From the NCBI GenBank assembly GCA_025201805.1, contig MU619276.1:162805-226804 (forward strand): a DNA stretch of 64,000 bases. Reading direction: 5' to 3'. The first letter of the stretch is position 1; each line of letters starts with the position of its first letter. Positions 31,703 through 46,105 of the stretch are shown piece after piece. The notes under the pieces are model-generated. The model worked only from the letters and a program-made list of their open reading frames with translations, was not told the origin of the DNA and did not search any database. Made by a program: the position numbers and the translations under genes. The stretch comes from Parasitella parasitica. Taxonomy: Eukaryota; Mucoromycota; Mucoromycetes; Mucorales; Mucoraceae.

Positions 31703-34110
31703 ATGGCAGAAAGCGGCTCAGGCTTCAACTATGATGATTACCCTGTCATTGTAGGCATTGATTTCGGCAAGTAATATTCCACGCATTGGGCTTGTCAATC
31801 ACTGGCTAAATGTGAATGTCTCTGTAGGCACTACATTCTCCGGCTGCTGCTATGCATTTGCACAGAACGAAGAAGTAATTGACATTGTCAAATGGTAATT
31901 TGCAGAGCAGTCTGTCGTATATACAGCACATGGTATTAACAATGACATATATTAGGCCCAAGCAGAATAACAATATTTATCCCAAGGTATGCTAATCCCT
32001 AGCTACGTTAGCGTATGCAATAACCAATTTCAAATCGTAGACTCCTACATTGTCATTGTATAGAAAGGGATCGACGCAAATACTGGACTGGGGGCATGGA
32101 GCAAGAAGGACAGCGATGAAGCCCAACAGCTCAGATCTCTTGCTGCTGTCTAAATTCAAGCTGTACCTTGACGAACATTTGCAAAACGAAACTTTGCCCA
32201 ATAATCTCAACATTATCGATGTCATTGCTGATTACTTGCGACTATTTCACAACCACGTCTGCGCGGAATTGTTAAAGGGATTTGCAGGAAATTACGACCA
32301 GAGTAAATTTCGCTATGTAAGAGTTTAGTTTTTCACACAAGAAAAACCCCCCTTCTCCCTCCCTCCCATCGTATTTAATAACGCTGTCGGACACATGTAT
32401 GTATAGTGCTTGACTGTGCCAGCCATGTGGACAGATCGCGCCAAAGCAGCCATGCGAGAAGCAGCCATTCGAGCAGGGCTGATTGTGCGTGCAGATCCAC
32501 CCGAAAGACTCGCCTTGATTTCAGAGCCTGAAGCAGCAGCGCTGTACTGCGAAAAGAAATCGGAGCAATTTAATCTATCGCATGGCCAGCGATTCATGAT
32601 TTGCGATGCTGGCGGCGGAACAGTAGATCTTATCGTATTTGAAATCGATGAAAAGGCGGCTGGAAAGTAAAGAGATTGTCACAATTGTTGTACATGTCGA
32701 CATGAGTTGAATCTAACTCATGCTATTTAGACGCACTTTGAAGGAAGTTACTAATGGCCATGGCGCCACCTGTGGCTCTGGTTTTCTGGATTCTCGTATG
32801 CGTGACTACATTGCTCGCAAATTTGCTCACATTGGCCCTATCAATGATTCAGCGATGGAACACATTATGGAAACATTTGTCAACATAAAAAAAAAAAAAA
32901 ATCGGCTGGTGTGTATGTGTATTGCAGTGCTGTTGAGTAACCTGCCAAATATTTGTAGCCTGAATTCGATGGCACAGAGGACCACTTTTTAGATTTGCCA
33001 GCCTCTATGGGCTTGGGCGATTTAACGGATGAGCCCATCGGCTTGGAAAATGGGTGTCTGTTGCTTCCTGCCACGGAGCTCTGCAATGAGATTTTCGACC
33101 CCATTGTATCGCAGGTACTGGGGCTGATCGACAACCAGTTGCTGCAGTCGCCTGTCTTGGAGGCTATTTTCTTGGTAGGCGGGTTTGGGCAGTCCAACTA
33201 CTTGTTCAAGCGAGTTGAAGACATCTTTGCAGACCGAGTAGGGATGATTGGAGTGCCTCCTCGAGGCGAACTAGCTGTTGTCCGTGGTGCTGTCTATTTT
33301 GGCCTGAGTCCGCAAACAGTGACAGAGCGCATTTCTCGCCGCACGTATGGCGTCGAGACCCGCATGCTGTTCCAGAACGACATTGACCCACCAGAATTTT
33401 CTGTGGTCGGCGTAGACGGAAGAAACTATTGTCGGCAGAGGTTCAGCGTGTATGTGCATAAAGGGCAAAGCATAGACGTCAACGAGTGTGTGTCCAAGAC
33501 GTTTGTGATTAGCTATCCCAACGACACGGATTCAGACTTGTATGCGTACGATGCGGATGAGCCTGTACCACGTCTCACGACAGATCCTCGAATCCAAAAA
33601 GTCGGTCATTTCCCTATCCGCATGCCCAAATTAGAAGGTGTCAAGCCAGGCGATAAAGTAACACTGACGATTCGCATGTATTTTGGCCTGACTGAAATCA
33701 AAATAGAGTGTGTCATCCAAGACCAAGTTTTCGTGTTTACTAGTGCTTTTGACGCTGCTGATGCTCGTACTGCGACAGCGACAGCGACAGCGACAAACGC
33801 TACGTCAAATATACAGACTCCAACAATTCAGCCAATGTCGGCCATGTCTTCTGTTGTCTATCCGCCAACACGGTATTCTCCAGCGCCTGCACAACTACCA
33901 CCAATTCAACAGCAACACCAAGGGTATCCTTCCAGCGTCATGCCACCAAATAGCGGCGTCTACGACAGCAGAAACTCGGCCATGAGCTACGATGCATTGG
34001 CTGCACAGCAACAACAGGATTACTACAATCAGCAGCAGCAGCAGTATCCGCCCCAAGGATACTATAACGCTACTACACAGCAAATGTACCCTCCCAGCCA
34101 CTACCGCTAA
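31703..34110 (+). CDS. HSPA12-like Hsp70-family ATPase, about 675 aa
   Basis: Atypical Hsp70 with a divergent nucleotide-binding domain. Exons 31703-31766, 31828-31894, 31956-31986, 32041-32316, 32407-32666, 32731-32908, 32959-34110. Phosphate-1 motif GIDFGTTFSGCCYAF spans the first junction and needs a GC-AG intron (donor G|GCAAGT). Phosphate 2 is MICDAGGGTVDLIVFEI; the adenosine motif is IFLVGGFGQSNYLF. EPEAAALYC is typical of HSPA12 types. The C-terminal about 110 residues are Gln/Pro/Tyr-rich (QQQQDYYNQQQQQYPPQGYY) with Thr/Ala repeats, unlike a canonical Hsp70 substrate lid; no EEVD end. The exon 6 end, near an A14 run, is the least certain junction. Role likely signalling or stress-related, unknown in fungi. 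Confidence 0.9.
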
Positions 34111-34206
34111 TGATGCTTAGAAACATGTCAAACCGGCTATTATGTAAAACCTGTGAAATAAACATTCGAGTTTTTTTTTTTTTTTCGTCTTTTGCCTTTT
34201 TTTTTT

Positions 34207-34238
<32 letters not shown>

Positions 34239-34250
34239 TTTTACACCAGT

Positions 34251-34490
34251 ATGGAATCTCCTATACAAGCACAGCATCCTCATTCTCATCCAAATCAAGT
34301 ACCTCAGCCTCATGCTGGCCGTCCGGTTGGTTCAGCCATGAGACCGAGAAGAGTAATTGGCAAGTTTTTCCTGTCTAAAACGCTCGGTAGAGGTTCTATG
34401 GGGAAAGTCAAGCTAGCTCTGAACACTGAAACAAACGAAAAGGTATCTACCATGCCATGTGTATATGTGTGTGTGTATGTGCGTGTGTGT

Positions 34491-34524
<34 letters not shown>

Positions 34525-36766
34525 CTGTGTGTGTGTCTGTGCGTGTGCGTGTATGATTTTGCGTTGCTCATCTGTTGCTTGTATGCATATAGCTGGCAGT
34601 TAAAATTGTTCCCCGTAAGCTGCTGGTAAGCAAATCAGTCCCACCCACCAAGAAAGAACGGGATGCTGAAATCAGTCGAGAAATACGGACCATTCGAGAA
34701 GCCAGCATCATGCTCCTGCTGGATCACCCGTTTATTGCTAGACTGGATGAAATGGTGCTGATAGACAACTTTTACTACCTGTTTATGGAGTACGTGGACG
34801 GTGGCCAACTGCTGGATTACATCATTTCACACGGCAAACTGAAAGAGAGACAGGCAAGGCAGTTTTCACGGCAAATAGCTAGCGCTTTAGGTAAGTTTGT
34901 TGGGGGGCGGCGGGAGGGACGTCCAACGCACTGTCGGATTTAAACAGAGTGCACCACAGATTACTGCCATCGCAATTCCATCGTCCACAGAGATTTGAAG
35001 GTGGAGAACATCTTGATCTCGAGATCCGGCACCATCAAGATCATTGACTTTGGACTTTCCAATGTCTTTTCTCCAAGGTCTCATCTTTCAACCTTCTGTG
35101 GGTCTTTGTACTTTGCTGCGCCTGAATTGCTGGACGGGAGAATGTACACTGGTCCTGAAGTCGATGTGTGGAGCTTTGGCGTGGTGATATACGTGCTGGT
35201 TGTTGGTGCCGTTCCGTTTGACGACCAAAACGTAGCTGCATTGCACGCCAAGGTAAAGCAGGGCGATCTGGAGTATCCTGGACATCTCTCGGGCGATTGC
35301 AAGAGTCTGCTCCAGCGCATGCTGGTGACACGTCGAAAACAGCGAGCCTCCATGTCCGAAGTCATTGTTCATCCGTGGCTGAACAAGGGCTACGATGCTC
35401 CAGTCGAAAACCATCTGCCCAAGAGAAATCCCCTGCAGCTTCCCGTTGATATGAACGTAGTGCGTGGCATGGGGGGATTTGGGTTTGGCACGGAAGAAGC
35501 GATCAAGAACGAGCTGGAAACTATCATCTCATCTGAAGAATACCAATCCAGCGCCAAGCTGTTGCAATTGACGTCGCAGCATTCATTCGAGGAGATCTCA
35601 CCACCTATCCATTTGTTGAGACAGAGGTCGTTCTCTTGCGCCATGAACGATCCCCAGTCTATTCCTGCTGCATATCACCCATTGATATCCATATACTACC
35701 TTGTCAAGGAACGCATGCAAAAAGATGCGTTATCCAGGAGTTCGCATGAGCTATCCGACGACGATTCGTTGTTGAGGGGTGAAAAAACAGACTCGATTGG
35801 CGTCTCGTACACGGCTCGCGGTAAAGCCCATGTCCAGCAGCAAACTTTGCAGCAAGAGCAAGATGTTGTGCAGTATGCGCTGGGAGTAGCAGAGGCCTCT
35901 GCGCAAGCCTCAGCTGATTTCGGACATGGACATCGCCGCATGATTTCTGACGCATCGGCCGCTTCTACGCTGTCAGCTTCCACTGGCACGTCGGGCTCTG
36001 CCACCAGTAATAAGTCCAGTATCCTCAGTCGTCTGAGTCGTCGCTTAAGCAGACAGCACCAACCAGATGAACCAAATGCGCCCATTGCAAACACAAGACA
36101 AAATAGACGGGTCTCAGGTGATGCTGCCCCCAATATCACAATTGCTAAGCGCACCGTCGCTGGGGATACCGCCCCCGTTGTCACCCTCAATGGATCACCT
36201 GTCACTGTTGAACACCACCCTTCACCTCACAGGAAAGATGGCAGATCAGGTAAATTGTTCAACAGCTTACTAAAGAGAGCCACTTCTATTACGGTAAAGG
36301 ACTTGCCATCTACGCAACACGGTACCGAGCATAAGACAGCAGCCCACCATTTCAATCGTCGTCCATCCACATACACCACTACCGTTGAACGCGGAAACCC
36401 CTCTGGTCAAGCAAAAGTCGGAGCTCGACACGAGCATCAGAAAGACACAGCAACTTCCCTGCTAACATTACCCACTACCGTCATCCCTAACACAGCCGCT
36501 GCCGCCGCTTCCGCTGCCACCACCACCACCATCACCACGAGCGACCTTTCACCCACTGTCGAGCAAGATGAACACGCAGATCACAGGCAGCAAAAAGCAG
36601 ACGATTCTGTGAAATCTGTTTATTTAAAAGGCTTGTTTTCAGTGGCAACCACTTCGAGCAAAAAAGTATCTGATATCCGTCAAGAAATCATACGGGCGTT
36701 GGCAAAGAAGGGCATTTCGTACCGTGAAAAGAAGGATAGATTCGAGTGCTTTTTGAGCAGCAGCAA

Positions 36767-36797
<31 letters not shown>

Positions 36798-37010
36798 GGG
36801 CCAGCTGGGTACAAAAACAACCTAGCAGATACATCAGACGATGATGGCACCAACATAGATGAGCCGCCAGTAGCTGTCAGATTTGATATCTATATCGTGA
36901 AAATACCCTTGCTGTGGGGTTTGCGTGGGGTTAGATTTAGACGTGTCAGTGGTGATCCATGGCGGTACAAAAATACCTGTAGCATGATTTTGGATAGCCT
37001 AAATTTGTAA
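34251..37010 (+). CDS. KIN1: Serine/threonine kinase, KIN1/PAR-1/MARK family, about 846 aa
   Basis: Polarity and septation kinase family. Exons 34251-34442, 34593-34890, 34960-37010. Catalytic domain: GRGSMGKVKLA glycine loop, VAIK-type Lys in LAVKIV (residue 68), HRDLKVEN (HRD Asp at 175), DFG at 193-195, APE as FAAPELLDG. The second acceptor was set at 34959 because it gives LDYCHRNSIVHRDLK, as in KIN1 orthologues; an AG 12 nt upstream would insert four residues. The middle region is low complexity (Ser, Thr, Ala, His). The C-terminus has a KA1 domain (VRFDIYIVKIPLLWGLRGV, then FRRVSGDPWRY), which binds acidic lipids. An AGC run (serine repeat) is at 36762-36796. The first intron holds a long GT microsatellite. 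Confidence 0.94.
34459..34552. repeat. (GT)n microsatellite in KIN1 intron 1
   Basis: About 90 bp of GT dinucleotides with interspersed GTAT, GTCT and GCGT units, lying between donor (34443) and acceptor (34592). Likely length-variable among isolates. Confidence 0.9.
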
Positions 37011-37371
37011 TAAAAATATTTGAAAAGGTTGTGTGACACTATTTGCATATAAGATACTAGTGGGGGAGGGGAGTGGGTTTTTTGCAAGTTTAAATCGGCG
37101 TGTCCAAGATTTAAGTTGAAGCGAAATACTGCTATCCAATATTCCGTATTATATTCATACCCTAAATGTACTCTTTCATCAAGGTACATGTCTTTATTGC
37201 ATTTAGCTGGCACAATGTGAATTTCATGCGGTAATCTCCTAAAAAAAAAAGTGGCTGTCAATTGCAACCCTATGGTCACCCTACACATTCATTTGACCAT
37301 CGCAGACCCAGCGCATGTTATTATTATTATTATTTTTTTTTTTTTTTTTTAACCATCACATAACGAAAAGA

Positions 37372-39016
37372 ATGGCAAATATTAGGAATTTTGCAAATCA
37401 AATACAGCAGGCTTACACTACACAAGATGAGCCATTATTTAGCCGACTCATTACTATTGACATATCGAGTCCAACAGTGAATGCACTTGCGCAGGACCTC
37501 TATCACGTAAGTTTTGCGTTTTACGGATGATACACAACCAACAACGAAAACGGTATTTTTTTCTCGCCCTATTAGACAAGTGAGCAACAATCACAGCAGA
37601 TTATCGAAAGCATACTCGAAGATACATCTTATGCATTGACAGAGGCAATGACAAACTACATGGAGGTTGTGCGCTACTTGACAAGCAGCGATATTGATTT
37701 TGTGTTTGAAACGTTCGCAAACTTTTACAAGTAACGTTTAAGCAGTTGAAAGCAAACGGGAAGAGAAGAGAGAAACTTATCGAGCATCCTGTAGATCTTT
37801 GATACCTGTCTTTAGTGGATCCGATACCTTTTTCATGCTGCCAGTTATCAAGACATTGTCGACATTGCTTGTACAATTAGCATTCCGTGTAAGAGTGCAT
37901 TTTGCAGAACAAAAATAACGACCCTGCTGAATGGCTGATTGTAGGTTGACAAGATGGGACTAGTCGGCAAAGCTCGCAAAGCAAATACGGCGGCCAGACT
38001 GGTTTCAAAGGTATTCAACACCATGCTGGCCGACCGGACGCCCATCGAGACATCGAAACAGCAAGGCATATTCCACATCACAAACCTGGTGTTCAAAGTG
38101 TACTTTAAACTGAATTCGGTCAAGATGTGTCAAACGTTTATATCCAACATCAGTCAGAGCGCTTTGGACTTGGAGCTGTTCCCCATCAGCCAGCAAGTGA
38201 CGTACAAGTACTACACTGGAAGATACTCGCTCTATCAAGGACGTCTGCAGCATGTAAGTCAAAAGCTGGATGCTCTTTTTTTCCACGGCCATACGCTCAA
38301 TCCCATGTTTGGAATAGGCTCAAAACTATCTCTTGTTTGCGTTTGAAAAATGCCATGCTCAGCAATGGCACAACAAAAGAATAATTCTACACTACTTGAT
38401 CCCTACGCGCATCGTCTTGGGATATTTCCCATCGGCCCAACTGCTAGAAAAGTACCAATTAGCAGCGCCGTATGCCAACCTCGTAAAGACGATGCGAGTC
38501 GGCGACATCCATGGCTACCTGATGCATCTAGACACGTATTTTGAATATTTTTACAGCCATCTTAGCTATCTGCTTCTTAAGGAAAGGGGCCTTGTGCTCG
38601 TTTGGCGCTGTCTGCTGAACAAATTGTACGCCTGCAAGAAAAACGGACGTGCCGACGCTTCTCCAACGCTGGGCTTTGAGGAATGCCTCAAAGCCTTTGT
38701 CTTTTCTTCTCAAGATGAGTCTTACGATCTGAATGACATGGAAAGTATTCTGGTTTCATTAGTGAGCCAAGTAAGTTTTTTTTTTTTTTAAAAAAAAAAA
38801 AGTAGATGGACGGATTGATTGATTTGCTCTTAGGGCTACATTCGTGGTTACATACAGCATCAACGCCAATGTATTGTTCTTAGTAAAACCAACGCTTTCC
38901 CTCCTATATCGAATGTACGCGCTCATGTGGAAAAGTACAATGAGGCCTCTGTGGAGGACCATTTAAAGGAAACGCAGCAAACCGTGCCAAATGAAATAAT
39001 GCAGCTAATGAGCTGA
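37372..39016 (+). CDS. PCI-domain protein, PCID2/Thp1 (TREX-2 / CSN12-like)
   Basis: Scaffold of the TREX-2 mRNA export complex. Exons 37372-37506, 37576-37730, 37795-37888, 37945-38253, 38318-38770, 38834-39016; 442 residues. Seen: TSKQQGIFHITNLVFKVYFK, FPISQQVTYKYYTGRYSLYQ, AQNYLLFAFEKCH, RIILHYLIPTRIVLGYFP, and the winged-helix end of the PCI domain with GYIRGYIQHQRQCIVLSKTN then AFPPI, which matches the PCID2 pattern closely. Start at MANIRNFANQIQQAY follows an in-frame T-run leader that was not used. Introns 57-80 nt. Tail to tail with histone H4, with only 134 bp between stops. Confidence 0.93.
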
Positions 39017-39150
39017 TTTTTGCGCTCTTGAATAAAAGCATTGTTTTTGTTTGAACAAAGAATTTATTGATAAGCTTTTTCCTAGTATTCATATTGGAGA
39101 GCTTGAATCGTTTTGATATTGATTTGATATTTAGAGAATGGGCATCTGAT

Positions 39151-40341
<1,191 letters not shown>

Positions 40342-40907
40342 GCACAATATCAAATTGATCATCAATATATCTTTTCTGAAAAAAAAAAATATCAGTCATG
40401 CCAAACACATGTAATAAAAGAAAGACAGTTTTTAACATGTAAACACCCATTCAGGCCAACAATGCTCTTTACAATGTATTTTAACATTTAGAAGGAAAAA
40501 AAAAAAAAAAAGCAATTGCCTTGGTTATTGACCTTTTTTGTGCTAAAGCTTGAACAGCTAAATTCTTTCTTTTATTGAAAGCGCAATCAATTACTATAAT
40601 TAGCTGAAAATTCGAAAAATAAAGTAATGCATGAATAGCCGTAGTCGTTGGCTGACGATTATGATAGTAGTAGTATTAATAAAAAGGGGGGGGGATGGAG
40701 GAGGATATAGTATATGTGAATAAATATTTGTTGCTTATATGTATATAGAATTCTTTGCATACATGGAGAATTTCGTGAAAATAATTTAAAAAAATTGGGA
40801 AAAAAAAAGGGCATAAAAATGTGGTTGAAGCCTATGTAACTATGTATAAAAATAATGAAAATTAAAGAATAAAAAGAGGGGATAAAGAGCGTAAATGGAA
40901 GCAGCGT
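40342..40907. other. Intergenic between H3 and Zn2Cys6 gene
   Basis: 3' flanks of two convergent genes; A-rich runs at 40380-40389 and 40494-40511, a G8 run at 40686-40693. No gene seen. Confidence 0.4.
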
Positions 40908-43297
40908 CTAAAACGGCGAAAATGTGGTGAAAAATTGCGGGTCAGAAAGAATGTCAAAGGGCACTGGACCTTCGTCTTTGTGTTCGAGTGGTATAGACGG
41001 CGATTGTTTTGGCGTGAGGTAAGATGCTGGTGAGCATGTCGCGGAGAGGTCAACACTATCGAAAAAATCAAACCAGGGAGGCAAATCCTGTTGAGTTAAA
41101 GATGATGACGATGATGCATTTGAAACAAGAGTCTGCTCTTGCTGTGATTGTTGTTCGTCCATGATGACAGGAAATATGCTGCTAATATCAAATCTTTGCT
41201 GTTCAGCGTAAAAGTCGTTGATCAGCATGTTGTTATTATCTGGAGCGGTTAATATGCTAGAGGATGGAGAAGCCAGTAAGCCCTGATTGTCTTCTTCGTT
41301 GTCTGCGACATAGGGGCGTTTGTTGTTGTTGTTGTTCTTTGACGACCAGTTTGACGTAGGAGACAAGGACGCAGAATTCGATGGCGAGGGATACCCATAG
41401 TCAAATACAATATTGCAGTCTCTCACTAGAAATTGCTGCAGTACGCTTTCCAAGACAGGGCGAGGAAGCAAGCTACAGTGGGCCTCCTTGAACAGAGACA
41501 TGCCCTTGGAGAGATTAATCATATCGAGTTCATTGTTGTCTTTACTGCTAAGCATAGTATTGTCGAGGTGAATAGAAGTAGCCAGAGTCAACGAGAGGGG
41601 AAATAGACAGTGTAGGTACTTTGCTTGGCCCTGTTCCAGCATTTGCTCGGAAATGCGAATGATAGTGGCTGCAGACGTTGTGCAAATGCTGCTGCTTAGA
41701 CTTTGCATTTCATGTTGGATCGTTCTGTTTAGCATAATTTGGACAGTGTAATACAATATGCGGTACATTCTTGCAATAGGAGAAGGTGAAACATGCTGGT
41801 TTAGTTTTCCATAGTCAAGATAGGAAGGCAGCTGCAATAGCCAGCCATTCAAATCCGACTGAGAGGCTATGCCCTCGCCAATGTCGCTCACAATGTAAGC
41901 AAGTCGGATCATCTCTCTGAACGAGTTAATTTGGAGAGCATATTCGACAGATGTGTATGCCAACTGTTGCTGGTGTTGGTAGCGAGACGGATAGGAAAGG
42001 GCAAACAGCTGGTTATCTTCTAGCTGAGGATACTGGACGTGCTGCTGCTTGCTGATAAATGCGTTTCCGCCAGTACTGCCTGCCAGCCAGCGATCAATGA
42101 CAAAAGAAACCCAGTAGGCACGTCTTTTCATCTCGGTCTGATGCATATCTTGCTTGTCGTTGGGTGACTCGTAGTCCAATTTCAGTTGATGAACAAGAAC
42201 AGACAGACGGTGACGAAGCGCATAGCATTTATGCAAATCGCCTCGCAAGTATGTATACCAGCACATGATGACTGTAGCCTAAAAATGAAGCGAAATTAAT
42301 ATCACCCGAAACACGTGGGGGAGTGTTGGCATTTTTCGTACCTGCACTGTGGACAGATCAGTCGTTGTCATATCATCATGAGACGCGTTGATGGACAGAG
42401 CATCGAATTGCTGATTCAAGGCCTTTTCTTGACCGACGTCCTGGATGCTGTTGTTCAGACGACATCCTAAAAGGAAAACGGCCAGTTTCAGCATAGGATT
42501 CAGCTCTTCGTTTTCAAGTTGAAAATGAAACTGAGGTCTTGATAGAATGGGGAAAATAAAGTTGAAATGGTCAAAGAAGCTTTCGGTCCAAGTAGCGGTA
42601 GAAGTGTGCTTCCACTGCAATGAGCCAGTGGGTGGTTCAAGCACACTAGTCGTCGCTGGAAAAGCGTACATCGTGCCATTGCTGCCCTAGAGGATAGTCA
42701 TAAGAATGGACCTTATCAGTGTTCTGATTCTTTTTCATGCGTGTGTGTGTGTTTTTTTTTTTTTTTTTAATTTAACGTACGTGTACCAATTGGACGGCTG
42801 CTCTCTCTTGCTCGAGAACAGCATCAACTGTATCAGCAACTAAGCACAATAGCGCATTAGCTGCATTTTTGGTTAGCTGGGGCGGCTTGCGGATAGTATC
42901 CACTATACATGTAATATATATATATGGTATGTTTAATTGGATGCAATGTACATAAGCTATACTCATTCTGCAGTCTACCTGATGTTGAATCGCTGCTGCT
43001 GCTGCCGCTGACGACATGAAGGTGCAATGGCTGTTGCGGGATGTGGGGCGGCAGTTGCTGGGCTGTGGTGCCTAAAATCGACTCGATCCGATGCGCTCTG
43101 TTTTCAATTACTTCGACATAACTTTTGGGAGGGCCTCTCTTTTTGAGACGGTCAGAATATTGACAGCATATGCCGATAGACTGACATCGAGAACATGTAG
43201 GTTGAACACCATCGCACTTGACCTTTTTTTTGCGACAAATGGTGCATGCTAAAGTGACTTTAACACGCTTTGGTGGCTGTTCGGTGCTTTTGGACAT
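40908..43297 (-). CDS. Zn2Cys6 fungal transcription factor, about 718 aa
   Basis: Exons 43297-42979, 42902-42781, 42686-42342, 42278-40908. The binuclear zinc cluster at residues about 18-48 reads CTICRKKKVKCDGVQPTCSR then CQSIGICC (Cx2Cx6Cx6Cx2Cx6C), followed by a basic linker (KKRGPPKSYVEVIENRAHRI) typical of Mucoromycota Xlnr/Rgt1-like proteins. The middle region carries the fungal-specific trans domain (MKRRAYWVSFVIDRWLAGST). The tail is Asn/Gln/Ser-rich with acidic DISSIFPVIMDEQ. Intron 1 contains a TA repeat near the acceptor; intron 2 has a T17 pyrimidine-type run in plus orientation. Target genes unknown. Confidence 0.92.
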
Positions 43298-45570
43298 TTC
43301 TGTTGGAAGTTTGAAAGGGAAGAAGAAAGAGAAGAAATGGGAAAAATGAAGAAAAGAATGAATTAAATACTATCACAATTAAGGGGATTCTCTTTTTTGG
43401 ACATACAGTTGCTTGAAAGGTTCAAAGTGACGGGATCTTTAAATGACCTTTTTGTTTATAAAGACACAAAAAGTGTGGGGGAATGAAAAGTGATTGGTTA
43501 CAATATTGTCTTATATGGACTTGTGCATATACACCCTCTTTCCCCCTTTCTCCTTTGATCTTTCCATCGGTAAATTCCAGTTTTCATCAGGGGGTGTAAC
43601 CAAGTGAGCTTTTGTGAGTTCCTCTCACTTCCTCAGTATGTCTCCACATGCAGAGCTTGTCTCTGATTGGGCTACGGTGCAGGTTACTTGATCCAGACAA
43701 ACAAGTACATGCCTCTCATGAGCATCACACTTTGTTGCAGAGGGGCAAACGGCAGAAAACACAGGAAAAACATGGTCGGTCCGATCTCTAACTAGCAAGA
43801 TCAAGTGATGAGTGTTGAACATTCTGCCTTGAGGTGACAATGCAACAAATATAGCAAATACAGGAGTACATGTATATAGCTCCTTTATTTTGTAGCAAAA
43901 AGAAAAAAAGACCTGCGAGAAACAGTTCGATACTTTGTATATGTATTTCATATAAATTGATGTTTGTGCATATTCTAAAGATAATGAGATATGTTGTTGT
44001 GTAATCAGAACCAATTAAATCGCAATGTGGAATTTAAGGGTATATACATGCACATTTAAACTTTTATACACGACTCCTTTCGTGTGCTGATAAGGCCCTT
44101 ATTATTATATTTATTAAAATTGTATTTCTGCTGGATTTCTCTTGATGCGTTAATACCACCATTGACTCTGTGTCAATTCGCAATGTAAGCAGCATGTTTT
44201 TAATATGCATTTTCAATGACACACATGGGGATCATGAGACTTGCTAGCATCTTTATACATGGAGCAACTGCCTGAGCTCTACATGTGTCACTATTGCATC
44301 TTGTATTTCATATAGACAGCCCACTCTACTTTTACTGTGCTACTGTACTCGAGTGGTTTTGCGGGTCTCGACCATGTGGCATAATACACACCTCCAAGTC
44401 ATAGGATAGTTTCCTGTAGTAACCACCTAATTATACATGTGTCTCAACGTATCGTTATACCACGCTGCGTATCTTTTGACCACATAACAGTATGGCTGGG
44501 GCTATGTTGCCCTGAATGATCTACGGGAAAGTTTCTTTCATATGCTGCATTTTTTCTTTTTTTTTACATGTTTACTGTGATTTTGCCCAAGGCATCTGCT
44601 GTTGTCATGGTAGTTCATACATATAAGCGCCATTGGCATCATGATCAAAGAGAATCATGATGAGCTCCAAAGAGTTTAATCTCCTCTTGGCTGCATAATT
44701 GAGTCTGCTCACACTCGCCTATTTTATAGCAACGTTCTGAGATCCTTTGTTTTGCGATATTTTGTTTGATATTTGATGGAGCTGGAGCTGCCAACACCTT
44801 TTAGATTCGTCCGCGTGGAAAATTTCTGTTCCACGGAAGCGATAAAAGGAGACTATATTTATTTTTAATTTTTACAATATGGTATTTTGTACCATAATAA
44901 GCAAAGATGGGTTAATTCCATTTTTTTTATATAAGCTTGTTGATATACATATTTTGGTTTTCAACTTGGTTGCTTGGACCACGAAGATGGCATGACACTG
45001 CTTTTGATATTTTCTAGGTTAAAACATATGCATAAATTAATATTTTTCTTTTATGGAAGGCTTCGATCCGATAGTTTTCTGGTTACATAAACATACGAAT
45101 GTTGTTTTAAAAAACCCCTCAAAATTAGAATAAATATGTAATGTCCAATCTGGTCTTTCTATTTGCATGTGTATACCGTATAAGGACAATTGTAGTAGCT
45201 CTGCATAATTCAAGGTGTTATTGTGTGGACATGAAAATGCATTCAGTCCTCTAAAATATAGCCACTAGCCGACTTTTTATTTTGATATCCACGCTCATTC
45301 GCGATAACTTTTGAATAGCCTAGCAGTGGGCACACAAGATTATATTTACAATGTATACCTCTTATATGCATAAATCAACCGGTTTGCATAGTGGTTGCTA
45401 AGGGGATAAGTACGGGAATACTCTACTAATATGTTTTGCCTAAATAGAATCGATGCATTTTCTTTCAAGGAATTTGATACTGCAGATGACACTTGCCGAG
45501 TGGAGAAAAATACAAATCGTGATTCTCAAACTTGGAGAACGCAATTGTGTTTTTTATTTTTTTTTTTTTT

Positions 45571-45631
<61 letters not shown>
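43298..45631. other. Long AT-rich intergenic region, no gene
   Basis: About 2.3 kb upstream of the Zn2Cys6 gene. Only short frames without domain signal. Ends in a T-rich run of about 80 nt (45546-45626) directly before the gap. Confidence 0.4.
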
Positions 45632-46046
45632 NNNNNNNNNNNNNNNNNNNNNNNNNNNNNNNNNNNNNNNNNNNNNNNNNNNNNNNNNNNNNNNNNNNNN
45701 NNNNNNNNNNNNNNNNNNNNNNNNNNNNNNNNNNNNNNNNNNNNNNNNNNNNNNNNNNNNNNNNNNNNNNNNNNNNNNNNNNNNNNNNNNNNNNNNNNNN
45801 NNNNNNNNNNNNNNNNNNNNNNNNNNNNNNNNNNNNNNNNNNNNNNNNNNNNNNNNNNNNNNNNNNNNNNNNNNNNNNNNNNNNNNNNNNNNNNNNNNNN
45901 NNNNNNNNNNNNNNNNNNNNNNNNNNNNNNNNNNNNNNNNNNNNNNNNNNNNNNNNNNNNNNNNNNNNNNNNNNNNNNNNNNNNNNNNNNNNNNNNNNNN
46001 NNNNNNNNNNNNNNNNNNNNNNNNNNNNNNNNNNNNNNNNNNNNNN
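45632..46046. other. Assembly gap, 415 N
   Basis: Flanked by poly(T) on the left and poly(A) on the right, so the two contig ends are homopolymers. It hides the 5' exons of the cystinosin-like gene. Confidence 0.95.
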
Positions 46047-46105
46047 AAAAAAAAAAAAAAAAAAATAACCAAATAAAATGATATTAAATGATTGTGTCAC
46101 CGTAG

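Noticed and set aside
34947-34959. Earlier acceptor for KIN1 exon 3
   Set aside because: It would insert four residues before the catalytic loop; the acceptor at 34959 gives the conserved LDYCHRNSIVHRD.
43625-44014. 129-aa frame upstream of the Zn2Cys6 gene
   Set aside because: No recognisable features and AT-driven composition.
45431-46100. Long frames across the N gap
   Set aside because: They consist of homopolymer and undefined bases.
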